Source of the DNA: Spirochaeta cellobiosiphila DSM 17781
GTDB lineage: Bacteria; Spirochaetota; Spirochaetia; DSM-17781
Direction of reading: 5' to 3'
DNA length: 64,000 nucleotides
NCBI RefSeq assembly: GCF_000426705.1
Contig: NZ_KE384554.1
Location: forward strand, 166,815-230,814
Shown: piece by piece, positions 34,939 to 43,447 of the stretch
How the letters are laid out: each line of letters opens with the position of its first letter
Numbering within the stretch: position 1 is the first letter of the stretch
Position numbers and translations under genes: made by a program
The notes under the pieces: generated by a model
What the model saw: the letters and a program-made list of their open reading frames with translations, nothing else
Told to the model about the DNA's origin: nothing
Databases searched by the model: none

Positions 34939-35029
34939 ACAGCGCTCCATAAGGAAGCAGTACTTATGTACTATTCCCCAAAAAACAAGTCTACAGATAA
35001 AAAGTCAATTAATTCATAAGGAGTAAAAT

Positions 35030-35860
35030 ATGAATAAAAAATTAATCGACTTTTTTAAGGTCATCTCTTACTATCTGGGCGCTCTCTCATTTTCTACAAT
35101 AATTCTAATTCCCTATTTATTGATGAATGAAAGTAATAATGGAGGGAACTCTAAAGTTCTTCTTTTACTCGCAGCCTCAGGTGCTACCATTTCGGCATTT
35201 GCTACTATTTCCATATTTGACGGAAAATCAGGATTACTCAAATTATTGAAAAGAATAATCAAGATCAAATTTAAGTGGTATTGGTACGCAATATCAGTAT
35301 TACTTATGCCAATAATTGTTAGTGTCTTATGGCTTATTGGCAGAAATATGAACATTCCTTTTGAGAATCCTCTTCAAAAACTACAAGGGCTTCTTTCGGT
35401 CTTCCTTATTTTGTCCATTCAAGCAGGCTTGGGAGAGGAGGTCGGTTGGCGGGGCCTAATGACTCCTACCTTAAACAGAAGACTACCCCTTATACCCTCT
35501 GCATTAATAACAGGAGTCTTGTGGGGATTCTGGCATACTCCCTTATTTTTTATAGAAGGAACTTTTCAATCGGAACTTTATAAGATTACAGGATTCTTAT
35601 CCGGAATGGGATGGTATATTCTTTTTCTTTCAGCCTCATCTATCCTTTATTCATTTATAGTTAAAAAAAGTGGAGGAAGTATTATTGGGGCCATACTATT
35701 TCACGGAAGCTTAAATAGCGCAACATGGCTTGTAGGAGCAAATAATATATCTAGCTCATTGGCAGGCCTGAAAGCTCTAACCCTTGTTACAGTAGCTGTA
35801 TCACTGGCTTTTTATGTGGTATTTAGAAAAGATGAATGCTGGAAACCTTCCCCTCAATAA
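35030..35860 (+). CDS. CPBP-family intramembrane metalloprotease
   Basis: A 276-residue membrane protein with about eight helices and the CPBP (Abi/Rce1-like) motifs: GEEVGWRGLMTP (about 135-146, catalytic EE and R), GVLWGFWHTPLFF (about 165-177, zinc histidine) and LFHGSLNS (about 223-230, second histidine). Family members include prenyl-protein proteases and bacteriocin-immunity proteins. AAGGAG is seven bases before the ATG. The upstream LuxR-type gene on the same strand suggests regulation. Substrate unknown. Confidence 0.85.
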   Translation: MNKKLIDFFKVISYYLGALSFSTIILIPYLLMNESNNGGNSKVLLLLAASGATISAFATISIFDGKSGLLKLLKRIIKIKFKWYWYAISVLLMPIIVSVLWLIGRNMNIPFENPLQKLQGLLSVFLILSIQAGLGEEVGWRGLMTPTLNRRLPLIPSALITGVLWGFWHTPLFFIEGTFQSELYKITGFLSGMGWYILFLSASSILYSFIVKKSGGSIIGAILFHGSLNSATWLVGANNISSSLAGLKALTLVTVAVSLAFYVVFRKDECWKPSPQ

Positions 35861-35898
35861 AATGAGCCAAAAGAAAAGGACCGTCCACCAATAAGTAG

Positions 35899-35956
35899 GT
35901 TTTGATAGCAAGCATAGAACCCAACGAGGAATAATAATTGCTGCTGCTATCAAAAC
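35899..35956. repeat. 12-bp inverted repeat downstream of the CPBP gene
   Basis: GTTTTGATAGCA (35899-35910) and TGCTATCAAAAC (35945-35956) are perfect inverted copies 34 bases apart, lying between the convergent CPBP gene and the hypothetical gene at 35950. The second arm overlaps that gene's stop. It may form a two-way terminator, but no T-run follows. Confidence 0.6.
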
Positions 35957-36390
35957 TTCATAACGACGGTTAATAAAAAGGCGCAGTATTTAAGACTTTC
36001 AGAAGTATCTTTCAATAGTATTACTCCAATAATAAATCTCCCGGCATCATCGAGATTATCCAAACTGATATCCTTATAGTCTTCAGGATCATAGGAATCT
36101 ACCCCAGCTATTAAAGCTAAATCACTTTCTAAATCTTCATTTATATATTTCTTTATAGCATCATAAATCTTGATTTTATTATTTTCAAAGGCATTCAGGG
36201 CTTCTTCTATCAATTGATCTACACCTGTATCACTTGATAGTCCGAAACTAGATACCATATATCCCTTTAGTTCGGCTATGTCATTGACTTGTGTATACAA
36301 GCTCAGAATAAATCCTTCATCAGCCCCAGTCTCTACATCATCATAAATGGTATTTATAACTTTGGCCCTGTTTTCTACATTGTTCATCAT
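35950..36390 (-). CDS. Small acidic protein, unknown function
   Basis: A 146-residue, mostly helical, acidic protein (many D/E, with DPEDYKDISLDNLDDAGRF near 100-118). No membrane segment or signal peptide, and I recognise no family. The start ATG has GGAG about 8 bases upstream, and TATAAT (36403-36408, minus strand) with TTGTGA 16 bases further upstream could form a promoter, though very close to the start. It is flanked by a TetR-type regulator gene on the same strand. Likely a real gene by length and initiation signals, but unconfirmed. Confidence 0.5.
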   Translation of the reverse strand: MMNNVENRAKVINTIYDDVETGADEGFILSLYTQVNDIAELKGYMVSSFGLSSDTGVDQLIEEALNAFENNKIKIYDAIKKYINEDLESDLALIAGVDSYDPEDYKDISLDNLDDAGRFIIGVILLKDTSESLKYCAFLLTVVMKF

Positions 36391-36557
36391 AATTCATACT
36401 CCATTATACTTTACTACTTTAAATTCACAATGCTCAAAAAAAAAGAGGATAAAGCCTACCTGTCTTTTTTAATTTTATCGGACTCAAGATACACTGATAC
36501 GCTTTTGCCATTTTTGTTTATCAATTTTGCAGTCATGTAGATTTTACATCTTCCTTA

Positions 36558-37127
36558 CTATAAGACCTTATTTTTATCATATTCTTTATCCTTGATTTGA
36601 ATGGAATCAATAACGTGCTTTAATACTAATCTAAATTGTTCCGGAGTCTCTTCTCTGCCATTTGCCATCCACTGAACAAGAAGGTTCCAAAATCCTCCTA
36701 TACTATAATATAAGACATAGTTCACTTCTTCCTGCTTACCGTATTCTGGGATCCTGTCTTTTAGAGACTTATGTATCTGTGGTATTTTTATGTTCATTAT
36801 ATTTAATAATTCAAAAAGTAAATCTGATTCGTTTAATGAGTAAAAAAGATCAACATGGGTAAACCAAAAATTAAAGAAAATATTGGCTATATTCTCTACA
36901 GATAAATTAACTTCTTTTGTTAGCGCTAATGTATATTCATCAATAATTTGTGAAAGCCCATATTTAAGCAACTCATTTTTAGAGGAAAAATAACGATAGA
37001 ATGTTCTACGGGAATAACCTGCTTTATATGCGATTTCTTCTACAGTAAGAATATCATATTGATTATCCAACATCAGTAAAAATAAAGAATCTTTGAAAGA
37101 CGTTTTAATTTTCTTTTTTTCAAGCAC
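36558..37127 (-). CDS. TetR-family transcriptional regulator
   Basis: A TetR-type protein of about 189 residues. The HTH reads LTVEEIAYKAGYSRRTFYRYFSSKNELLKYGLSQ, the standard TetR recognition pattern, followed by a helical ligand-binding domain. The frame extends to a TTG at 37151, but the GTG at 37127 is preferred because it has AGGAAAG upstream and starts LEKKKIKTSF directly before helix 1. Downstream on the same strand is the acidic unknown gene, about 170 bases away. The target is unknown; the LRR-protein gene is divergent from it. Confidence 0.72.
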   Translation of the reverse strand: MLEKKKIKTSFKDSLFLLMLDNQYDILTVEEIAYKAGYSRRTFYRYFSSKNELLKYGLSQIIDEYTLALTKEVNLSVENIANIFFNFWFTHVDLFYSLNESDLLFELLNIMNIKIPQIHKSLKDRIPEYGKQEEVNYVLYYSIGGFWNLLVQWMANGREETPEQFRLVLKHVIDSIQIKDKEYDKNKVL

Positions 37128-37316
37128 CCTATCTTTCCTAACCTGACACAAGTATCAAGAGTTCTGCCCAGATATTCTCATTGATTAACAGAATCACTCC
37201 ATCTAGTATGAACATTAAAGATGATATTTTCAACTCTACATAGGAAAGTATCAAACATGGCATTATATTAAGTTAAAATTGAGTTTTTGATATTTTATAT
37301 TTAAAAGGAAGTGACT

Positions 37317-38192
37317 ATGACTGAATTAGAAGATTTTGAATTAAAAATTATGTCCTCTAACAAGGAAGAAGAAGGGGAAGCCAAAACTATTTTAATGGCA
37401 TCTAAAGATCTAAAAAACATACTATGGGACAAATACCAGGCATTATTAACTCTATTCTCTGATAAGAAAACTAAAACTGAAATCTTTAAAGGAATGAAAA
37501 AAATAGAAAAGATAGTTTACCCCTCTGCATTAAATACAATGTGGACAGGTATAGATTTCTCATCAGTAAGAGCGGAGATTCCCAGGTTATCAGATGATTT
37601 TTTTGATTATCCTTTTCTTCAGGATATATGGCGATTGGATTTATCAAATAAAAAAACTACTGAGATTTCAGACAAGATCTCTCAACTAAAGAATCTTAAA
37701 GAGGTTTTCTTCAATCATAATGATTCCTTACCTAAACATCTTTTTTCAATAAAATCACTAGAAACCCTAGTTAGTAGATTCAACAATATACAAACCATAC
37801 CCGATGAAATTCAAAATCTAACATCTTTACAAGGATTGAATATAGCTGACAATCCAATAGAAGTGTTTCCGAAAGTTATATCTAACTTAACTAATCTAAC
37901 TTGGCTAAATATCAAAAACACGAATATCACAGAAATACCAGAAGAAATTGGTAAACTCACAAAACTTGAACAACCTAATTTTGAAAACTGTAGAATCAAA
38001 AAGCTTCCCGAGTCCTTCTGGCAGCTAAGGGAATTCAGATATATGCTTTTTAGTTTTTCTAATTTAGAGGAAATCCCCGACAACCTTCCTGACTACCCTA
38101 GATTAGATAAATTTGATATCAGAGGAACAAATATCCCTCAAGACAGAATAGAGAAACTAATCGATCAATTTGGAGACAAGGTATCATATTAA
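37317..38192 (+). CDS. Leucine-rich-repeat protein
   Basis: A 291-residue protein (from the ATG at 37317, which has AAGGA seven bases upstream). The first 110 residues are helical and charged. From about 115 to 280 come leucine-rich repeats of roughly 23 residues: LDLSNKKTTEISDKISQLKNL, then LTSLQGLNIADNPIEVFPKVISNL and LTNLTWLNIKNTNITEIPEEIGKL. No signal peptide or membrane anchor, so it is probably cytoplasmic and binds another protein. The 3' end overlaps the convergent gene by four bases. Confidence 0.8.
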   Translation: MTELEDFELKIMSSNKEEEGEAKTILMASKDLKNILWDKYQALLTLFSDKKTKTEIFKGMKKIEKIVYPSALNTMWTGIDFSSVRAEIPRLSDDFFDYPFLQDIWRLDLSNKKTTEISDKISQLKNLKEVFFNHNDSLPKHLFSIKSLETLVSRFNNIQTIPDEIQNLTSLQGLNIADNPIEVFPKVISNLTNLTWLNIKNTNITEIPEEIGKLTKLEQPNFENCRIKKLPESFWQLREFRYMLFSFSNLEEIPDNLPDYPRLDKFDIRGTNIPQDRIEKLIDQFGDKVSY

Positions 38193-38839
38193 GAAGATTT
38201 TTGTACTAGGTTATACACAGAAGACGTAAGCTTCTCTCTTTCCTGTAAATGTATGAAATTCCACAATTCATATTGTTTTACTCTCTTAGAAATGTAATCT
38301 AAAGCAGGCCGACTTAAGCTGGTTATCGACTCGCAATCGACATCCTCTTCAATTACAATCTCACAATACTCTAATTCTTTAGAAGGGATATCTTCTATTA
38401 GATCCATACACTCTCGTTCTAGAATAGCTATATTCTTTAGATAGTAAGCATGGGGATGATCAGCACCTATTAGGATCCTGCTAAGGGAATTTTTATGAAT
38501 ACTCCAATATATTTCATCATGAACATAAGGATATAAAATTAACTCATATTTTTCTTCTATTCCAAGCACCTGGTCATAAGTATTATACACTCCAGCATCA
38601 TGATAATAGTGAATTTGATCTGATGTATAGACATAATCCAGACAACCGAATTGCTTAGTATAGCTCTGTTGGTCATTGCCCCATTTAAGGACAGGATATT
38701 CTTTTGGGTAAAACCTTCCAGCCTCTCTATTGATAAAGACAACAAATCTCATTCCTTCTAATAGAGGAATGTGTTTATACCAACTATGGACATTAGAAAG
38801 GTGATCAACAAATGCTAATATTTGCTTCGATGATATCAT
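38189..38839 (-). CDS. Unknown cytoplasmic protein
   Basis: A 216-residue protein with many aromatic and acidic residues. No membrane segment or known motif is clear; the N-terminal SNVHSWYKHIPLLEGMRFVVFINREAGRFY stretch looks like a conserved block, but I cannot name the family. AGAGG lies eight bases before the ATG. It follows the PH-like membrane protein gene on the same strand with almost no gap, so the two are probably co-expressed. Confidence 0.55.
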   Translation of the reverse strand: MISSKQILAFVDHLSNVHSWYKHIPLLEGMRFVVFINREAGRFYPKEYPVLKWGNDQQSYTKQFGCLDYVYTSDQIHYYHDAGVYNTYDQVLGIEEKYELILYPYVHDEIYWSIHKNSLSRILIGADHPHAYYLKNIAILERECMDLIEDIPSKELEYCEIVIEEDVDCESITSLSRPALDYISKRVKQYELWNFIHLQEREKLTSSVYNLVQKSS

Positions 38840-38840
38840 A

Positions 38841-39281
38841 TCAAATACCTCTGTCTCTTTTTACCTTTTCAATGATAGCCGAAGTTGTTTTTAAGATTTT
38901 ATATTTAGAGCCAATATGAAATGAAATTTCTGGAGTAAAAAAGAAAAAGGGCCTTCCCTCTTTAGGTACAACACGATAGGTTACGGGACTAATCATGATA
39001 GTTCTATCTATGCTTTCGATCTCATTCCAAGATAGAAATCGTTGCTTTTTGTATTCTACTATCATTAATGATTCTTTAGAGACTAGGACTACTTTTAGAT
39101 ATAGATAAAAAAGAATTTGTAGAATACCCAAAAGGACTATAAATACTAATGATCCTGTACTGGGTTCATGATACTTACCTAAGTAAAGATACTCCAATAA
39201 TGGATTGCCAATAGCAAAAATAACATACAAGCCAGGGAGATACTTAATAAAATTACAAATTCCAATCCAATAATTCATCAT
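38841..39281 (-). CDS. Small membrane protein with PH-like domain
   Basis: A protein of about 146 residues with two membrane helices (LPGLYVIFAIG and LVFIVLLGILQILFYLYLKVVLV) and a C-terminal beta-rich part (SLMIVEYKKQRFLSWNEIESIDR, YRVVPKEGRPFFFFTPE) resembling bacterial PH (bPH) domains. The ATG at 39281 is preferred; the frame extends to a GTG at 39326 with no clear ribosome site. Its stop is next to the start of the gene at 38839. Function unknown. It is divergent from the WGR-MoxR operon. Confidence 0.5.
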   Translation of the reverse strand: MMNYWIGICNFIKYLPGLYVIFAIGNPLLEYLYLGKYHEPSTGSLVFIVLLGILQILFYLYLKVVLVSKESLMIVEYKKQRFLSWNEIESIDRTIMISPVTYRVVPKEGRPFFFFTPEISFHIGSKYKILKTTSAIIEKVKRDRGI

Positions 39282-39340
39282 AATTGATATTCTAATAAAA
39301 TGAGATATTTGTATAGTAATAAGCACATTAAAAGTAAAGT

Positions 39341-39358
39341 GGTCTTAGCGCTAGGACC
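39341..39358. promoter_or_regulatory. Palindromic operator-like site before the WGR-MoxR operon
   Basis: GGTC-T-TAGCGCTA-G-GACC is an 18-base palindrome with one mismatched pair. It lies just upstream of a TACAAT -10-like box (39376-39381), covering where a -35 would be, which is a typical repressor position. Confidence 0.55.
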
Positions 39359-39375
39359 GGTAATTGTATTAATGC

Positions 39376-39397
39376 TACAATATTTTTATATGGAGAG
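39376..39397 (+). promoter_or_regulatory. Candidate -10 box and ribosome site of the WGR gene
   Basis: TACAAT (39376-39381) and TTATAT (39386-39391) are both possible -10 boxes; TTGTAT at 39364-39369 is 16 bases before the latter. TGGAGAG (39391-39397) is the ribosome site for the ATG at 39403. Confidence 0.35.
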
Positions 39398-39402
39398 ACT
39401 TA

Positions 39403-42345
39403 ATGAGACGTTTCGTTTTTACTGATGGCAAGTCAGATAAGTTTTGGGAAATTGAATTAAATAATACATCTTATACTGTTAGATATGGCCGAATGGGAAC
39501 TAGTGGGTCTGAGAAGATTAAAGACTTTAAAAATGCAGAAAGAGCTAAAAAAGAGTATGAAAGGTCAATTAATTCCAAGGTAAATAAAGGGTATAGAGAG
39601 GAAGAAAATGTAATCACAACGGCTACAGCCAAAAATTCAGAATCAAAACCTTTAGGTTTATCACCAACACCAGAAACCAACCCTTTTAATTTAAGTGATT
39701 ATTATTTGTCCTACCCATCATGGGTCCCCTATCCTTACAAGGAAATCCAGGATAATAAAAAATCAGATCTAGTCAAATTGATAGATAAAATAAAAAGGAA
39801 ATCTTCAATATTGACACCAATGGATGAGGAACTGGTTAAAACGTTGAATATGCCACAATCATTATCTAAAGAAGAGTCTATTATATTAATCAAGGAAACT
39901 GGAAAACAGGGATATTATCGCTATTTTAATGACATTGATTTAACAAACAGAGACAGTGTACAAACATACATAGCAACGCTTCGTACCTTATCGACTATAC
40001 AGGGAATAGCCCTGACCTGGATATTTGGATTCGATACTATTATTGATTGGTTATTCACTACTGGATCACAATGGTCTACTTCTATCTTAGAAGCCTTATC
40101 TAATGCAGTAAGTTATCTTATGCCTTATCAATCCAAAGATCGGCGTAAAGAACTGATGGCCAGAGCTCAAGAACTATATACTCTAATCATACAGAATAAA
40201 TCCTACTTTCCTGGTTTGATATATGGAGTAAGTGCCTTCAAATTGAACAGTACACCTTTATGGGAAGCTTATGAACAATCAAATTTAGATTTAACGATCA
40301 ATGATTTAGGAGAACTTGTCCGCTCTTTACCGAGTCAAGAATTGGTAATATCAAAATTAGAAGAAACAAAAGTTATGGCTGGAGAACTACGTGATTATAC
40401 AGTAAAAATACCAAAATGGCTTTCTACTGCAGGTTTCGCTTGTATAGATAAAATTTGTGATAAGATTCAAAAAGAAACATATAAAGATTGGGCTAAGGAG
40501 CTTATTACTCCATTACTAAATATTGATCAACCAGAAATAGCCTATACTATGTTTACCCTAAGTGAATCATCCAAAGTCTCGGATCTAGCCTGGAATTGGA
40601 TCAACACCCACCAAGGAACAGCTGCTACGGGATTGACAATTTATGTCTGTCAGAAAGAACAGAATATATCAAACGAGTCTTTATTAAATACAATAAGACT
40701 ATTAGCACATAAAGGTTATCACGATGAAATAGAAAGGGTATTACAAAAACAAACAGAAGACATTAAGAAAAGAGTTAGAGACCTTACTCTTGATTATGAT
40801 AACAAGCTACCACCAGAACTAACAGAAGAAACAACACCTCACTGGCTTTCAACAGAATTAAACCAATACAAAGAACTTAAAAGCTCTATTATTGATCCTT
40901 TCCTTCTACCTAAATTAGTAATTTCAGAAGGTTCATTAAGTCTAAAACAGGTCAGTCAACTATTACAATTCTTGAAAACTCAAAATATCTCATCTCCCGG
41001 ATTATTTGTAGATAAAATCAAAACCAATATATCACAAAAGCAATTGGACAACTTTGTATGGTCCCTTTTCCAAATTTGGCTAAAAAGATCTGCACCATCC
41101 AAAGAAAAATGGATGATGCTTTCAGTTGGTATTCTGGGTGGAGATGATTTAGCACTTAGGCTGGAACCTCTTATTAGAACATGGCCAGGAGAATCACAAC
41201 ACCAAAGGGCTGTAACAGGCCTTAGAGTCTTAGAGGCTATCGGGTCAGATACCGCATTGATGGTTATTAATGGTATTGCAAGAAAGGTCAAATTCGCTGG
41301 TATAAAGAAAAATGCTGCTAAGGTTATCCAGTCAATTGCAAAAAAAAGAGGTTTAACAGCAGAAGCATTGGAAGATAGAATTATCCCCGATTGCGGTCTG
41401 GACAATAAGGGAACGAGGTTTTTTGATTATGGTAATAGAGGATTTACAGTATCCTTGGATAAGGATCTTAAACCAGTTGTAAAAAATGAAGAAGGTAAAG
41501 CACTGGCAAACTTACCAAAGCCAAACAAAAAAGATGATCAGGAAAAAGCTAAGGAAGCACTAGCGAATTGGAAGCTTATAAAAAAGCAAATTAAAGACAC
41601 AGCAAAGATTCAAGCTACGAGACTAGAACAAGCTATGGTTATAGGACGTAAATGGACTGTAGATGAGTTTGTTCGTTTTTTCATTAAACATCCGTTAATG
41701 CGCCACATTAGTACAAGAATACTCTGGAAGGCTATCAATACAAATGACAAAACGGATCAATTATTCCGTATTACAGAGGAACTGGAAATAACTAATGAAG
41801 AAGATGATGTAATTACATTAGATTCGTTCAACCAGATAATTCTAATTCATCCTCTTGAAATGACAAAAGAGGAAAAACAATCTTGGGGTCAAATATTTAG
41901 TGATTATGAGATCATTCCCCCCTTTAATCAAATTGGGCGACAAGTATATTTACTGGAAGACTCTGAAAAAGAACTTCTGAGGATAGAACGCTATAAGGAT
42001 ATTAAATTACCGGCCCCTACACTAGTTTTTGGACTTGAAAAAGCAGGATGGATACGAGGTGTAGGTTTAGATGCAGGAAGTTTTGATGAACATTCAAGGT
42101 ATTTTCCTTCCTCTAATATTACTGTAATAGCTACTTATGATGGAGCTGTTGGTATGGGGTATATCGAAGCAGAGGAAAAAGTTAACTTCAACTATATTTA
42201 CTTTGTTAAAGGACAGAGAGAGCCTGATGGTTATTATGAATCGGATAAGAAAAAGAAAGATCTATTAAGCTTAAATGAAGTCCCTCCAATGATAATAAGT
42301 GAAGTCATTAGTGATATTTCACTCTTAACATTAAAAGCAGAGTAA
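39403..42345 (+). CDS. WGR-domain / DUF4132 protein (YehI/MolR-like)
   Basis: A 980-residue protein. Residues about 1-75 form a WGR domain (FVFTDGKSDKFWEIELNN, then RYGRMGTSG), the fold used in PARPs and bacterial proteins to bind nucleic acid. A long helical repeat region follows (about 130-690), with HEAT-like segments near 580-665. The C-terminal part (about 720-960; KKQIKDTAKIQATRLEQAMVIGRKW, EIIPPFNQIGRQVY) matches DUF4132 as in E. coli YehI/MolR. It opens a five-gene operon and is the largest subunit. Possible roles are DNA or nucleotide-chain recognition for the ATPase encoded next; no enzymatic motif is visible. Earlier 'molybdate regulation' names for this family are not supported by this sequence. 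Confidence 0.82.
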   Translation: MRRFVFTDGKSDKFWEIELNNTSYTVRYGRMGTSGSEKIKDFKNAERAKKEYERSINSKVNKGYREEENVITTATAKNSESKPLGLSPTPETNPFNLSDYYLSYPSWVPYPYKEIQDNKKSDLVKLIDKIKRKSSILTPMDEELVKTLNMPQSLSKEESIILIKETGKQGYYRYFNDIDLTNRDSVQTYIATLRTLSTIQGIALTWIFGFDTIIDWLFTTGSQWSTSILEALSNAVSYLMPYQSKDRRKELMARAQELYTLIIQNKSYFPGLIYGVSAFKLNSTPLWEAYEQSNLDLTINDLGELVRSLPSQELVISKLEETKVMAGELRDYTVKIPKWLSTAGFACIDKICDKIQKETYKDWAKELITPLLNIDQPEIAYTMFTLSESSKVSDLAWNWINTHQGTAATGLTIYVCQKEQNISNESLLNTIRLLAHKGYHDEIERVLQKQTEDIKKRVRDLTLDYDNKLPPELTEETTPHWLSTELNQYKELKSSIIDPFLLPKLVISEGSLSLKQVSQLLQFLKTQNISSPGLFVDKIKTNISQKQLDNFVWSLFQIWLKRSAPSKEKWMMLSVGILGGDDLALRLEPLIRTWPGESQHQRAVTGLRVLEAIGSDTALMVINGIARKVKFAGIKKNAAKVIQSIAKKRGLTAEALEDRIIPDCGLDNKGTRFFDYGNRGFTVSLDKDLKPVVKNEEGKALANLPKPNKKDDQEKAKEALANWKLIKKQIKDTAKIQATRLEQAMVIGRKWTVDEFVRFFIKHPLMRHISTRILWKAINTNDKTDQLFRITEELEITNEEDDVITLDSFNQIILIHPLEMTKEEKQSWGQIFSDYEIIPPFNQIGRQVYLLEDSEKELLRIERYKDIKLPAPTLVFGLEKAGWIRGVGLDAGSFDEHSRYFPSSNITVIATYDGAVGMGYIEAEEKVNFNYIYFVKGQREPDGYYESDKKKKDLLSLNEVPPMIISEVISDISLLTLKAE

Positions 42346-42355
42346 AGGATAGATT

Positions 42356-43447
42356 ATGAAAACAGAAGACTTTCAACGCCCTTCAGCGGAACTACTCTAT
42401 AAAAAGGAACTTGATCAATTATATGAACTAGATCGAAATAATCCTAAACCAGAAGGGTGGCTTTTATCTCCCCAAGGAGTATGTGATTTTATACTTGGGA
42501 ACCGTAAATATAAGATTGAACCTAAATTTGTTGGATCGCGTAGTTTCATAGAGTGCTGCATTGTAGCTATGGCAACCAATCGTGGACTCATGTTGATTGG
42601 AGAACCAGGTACAGCTAAAAGTTATTTAAGTGAACTAATATGTGCTGCAATCAGTGGGGATTCAACCTTAACCATCCAGGGCAGTGCGGGAACCACTGAT
42701 GATCAAATAAAATACTCATGGAATTATGCTTTATTATTAGCAGAGGGACCTAGTGAAAAAGCACTAGTACCCGCCCCTTTGTATAGAGGAATAAAAGAAG
42801 GAAAAATTGTAAGATTCGAAGAAATCACCCGCTGTCCTCAAGAAATCCAGGATAGCCTCCTTTCAGTATTAAGTGATAGAGTTCTTTCTATTCCAGAATT
42901 ACCCACAGGATCAAATACGCTCTATGCAAAGAAAGGTTTTAATATCATAGGAACGGCCAATATCCGGGACAAAGGAGTGAATGAAATGAGCTCCGCTTTA
43001 AAAAGACGATTTAACTTTGAAACGGTTCACCCTGTAAGAGATATCAAACAGGAAATGGAATTAGTACAACGGGAAACAAATAAAATGTTAGCCAATTCAG
43101 GAATCAGTGTTGTTATTCCACCAGACAAAACAGAGATACTTGTCACCCTATTTCACGAATTAAGAAATGGTAAAACAATTGAAGGAGGAGCCTTAGAACC
43201 TCTTAGTACTGTGATGAGTTTAGCTGAAGCTGTATCTGTTAATTATGCGGCAGGGTTACATGCATATTATTATAATAACGGCAAAGTAGAAGCAGAACAT
43301 TTCGTATCAAATCTCTTAGGATCTGCAATAAAAGATTCTAAAGAAGATCAGAAGAAAATGGGACATTATTTTCATCATATAGTAGGAAAGCGCAATAAAA
43401 CCTGGAAAGAATTTTATCAAGCGAGACATAATCTAGGACTATCATGA
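42356..43447 (+). CDS. MoxR-type AAA+ ATPase (YehL-like)
   Basis: A 363-residue AAA+ ATPase of the MoxR clade. Walker A is GEPGTAKS (82-89), Walker B-like VRFEEI (152-157), sensor 1 GTAN (199-202) and arginine finger region SALKRRFNF (213-221). MoxR ATPases act as chaperones that remodel partner proteins, usually through a VWA protein, and one is encoded two genes downstream. It matches E. coli YehL in genomic setting. It starts ten bases after the WGR gene and overlaps the next gene by four bases (ATGA). Confidence 0.88.
   Translation: MKTEDFQRPSAELLYKKELDQLYELDRNNPKPEGWLLSPQGVCDFILGNRKYKIEPKFVGSRSFIECCIVAMATNRGLMLIGEPGTAKSYLSELICAAISGDSTLTIQGSAGTTDDQIKYSWNYALLLAEGPSEKALVPAPLYRGIKEGKIVRFEEITRCPQEIQDSLLSVLSDRVLSIPELPTGSNTLYAKKGFNIIGTANIRDKGVNEMSSALKRRFNFETVHPVRDIKQEMELVQRETNKMLANSGISVVIPPDKTEILVTLFHELRNGKTIEGGALEPLSTVMSLAEAVSVNYAAGLHAYYYNNGKVEAEHFVSNLLGSAIKDSKEDQKKMGHYFHHIVGKRNKTWKEFYQARHNLGLS

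Noticed and set aside
36289..36540. Plus-strand ORF of 83 codons
   Set aside because: Overlaps the minus-strand acidic protein gene and shows no family pattern.
37128..37151. TTG start of the TetR gene at 37151
   Set aside because: No ribosome site there; the GTG at 37127 has AGGAAAG upstream and starts just before helix 1.
40980..41405. Minus-strand ORF of 141 codons in the WGR gene
   Set aside because: Antisense shadow of the DUF4132 protein's coding region.
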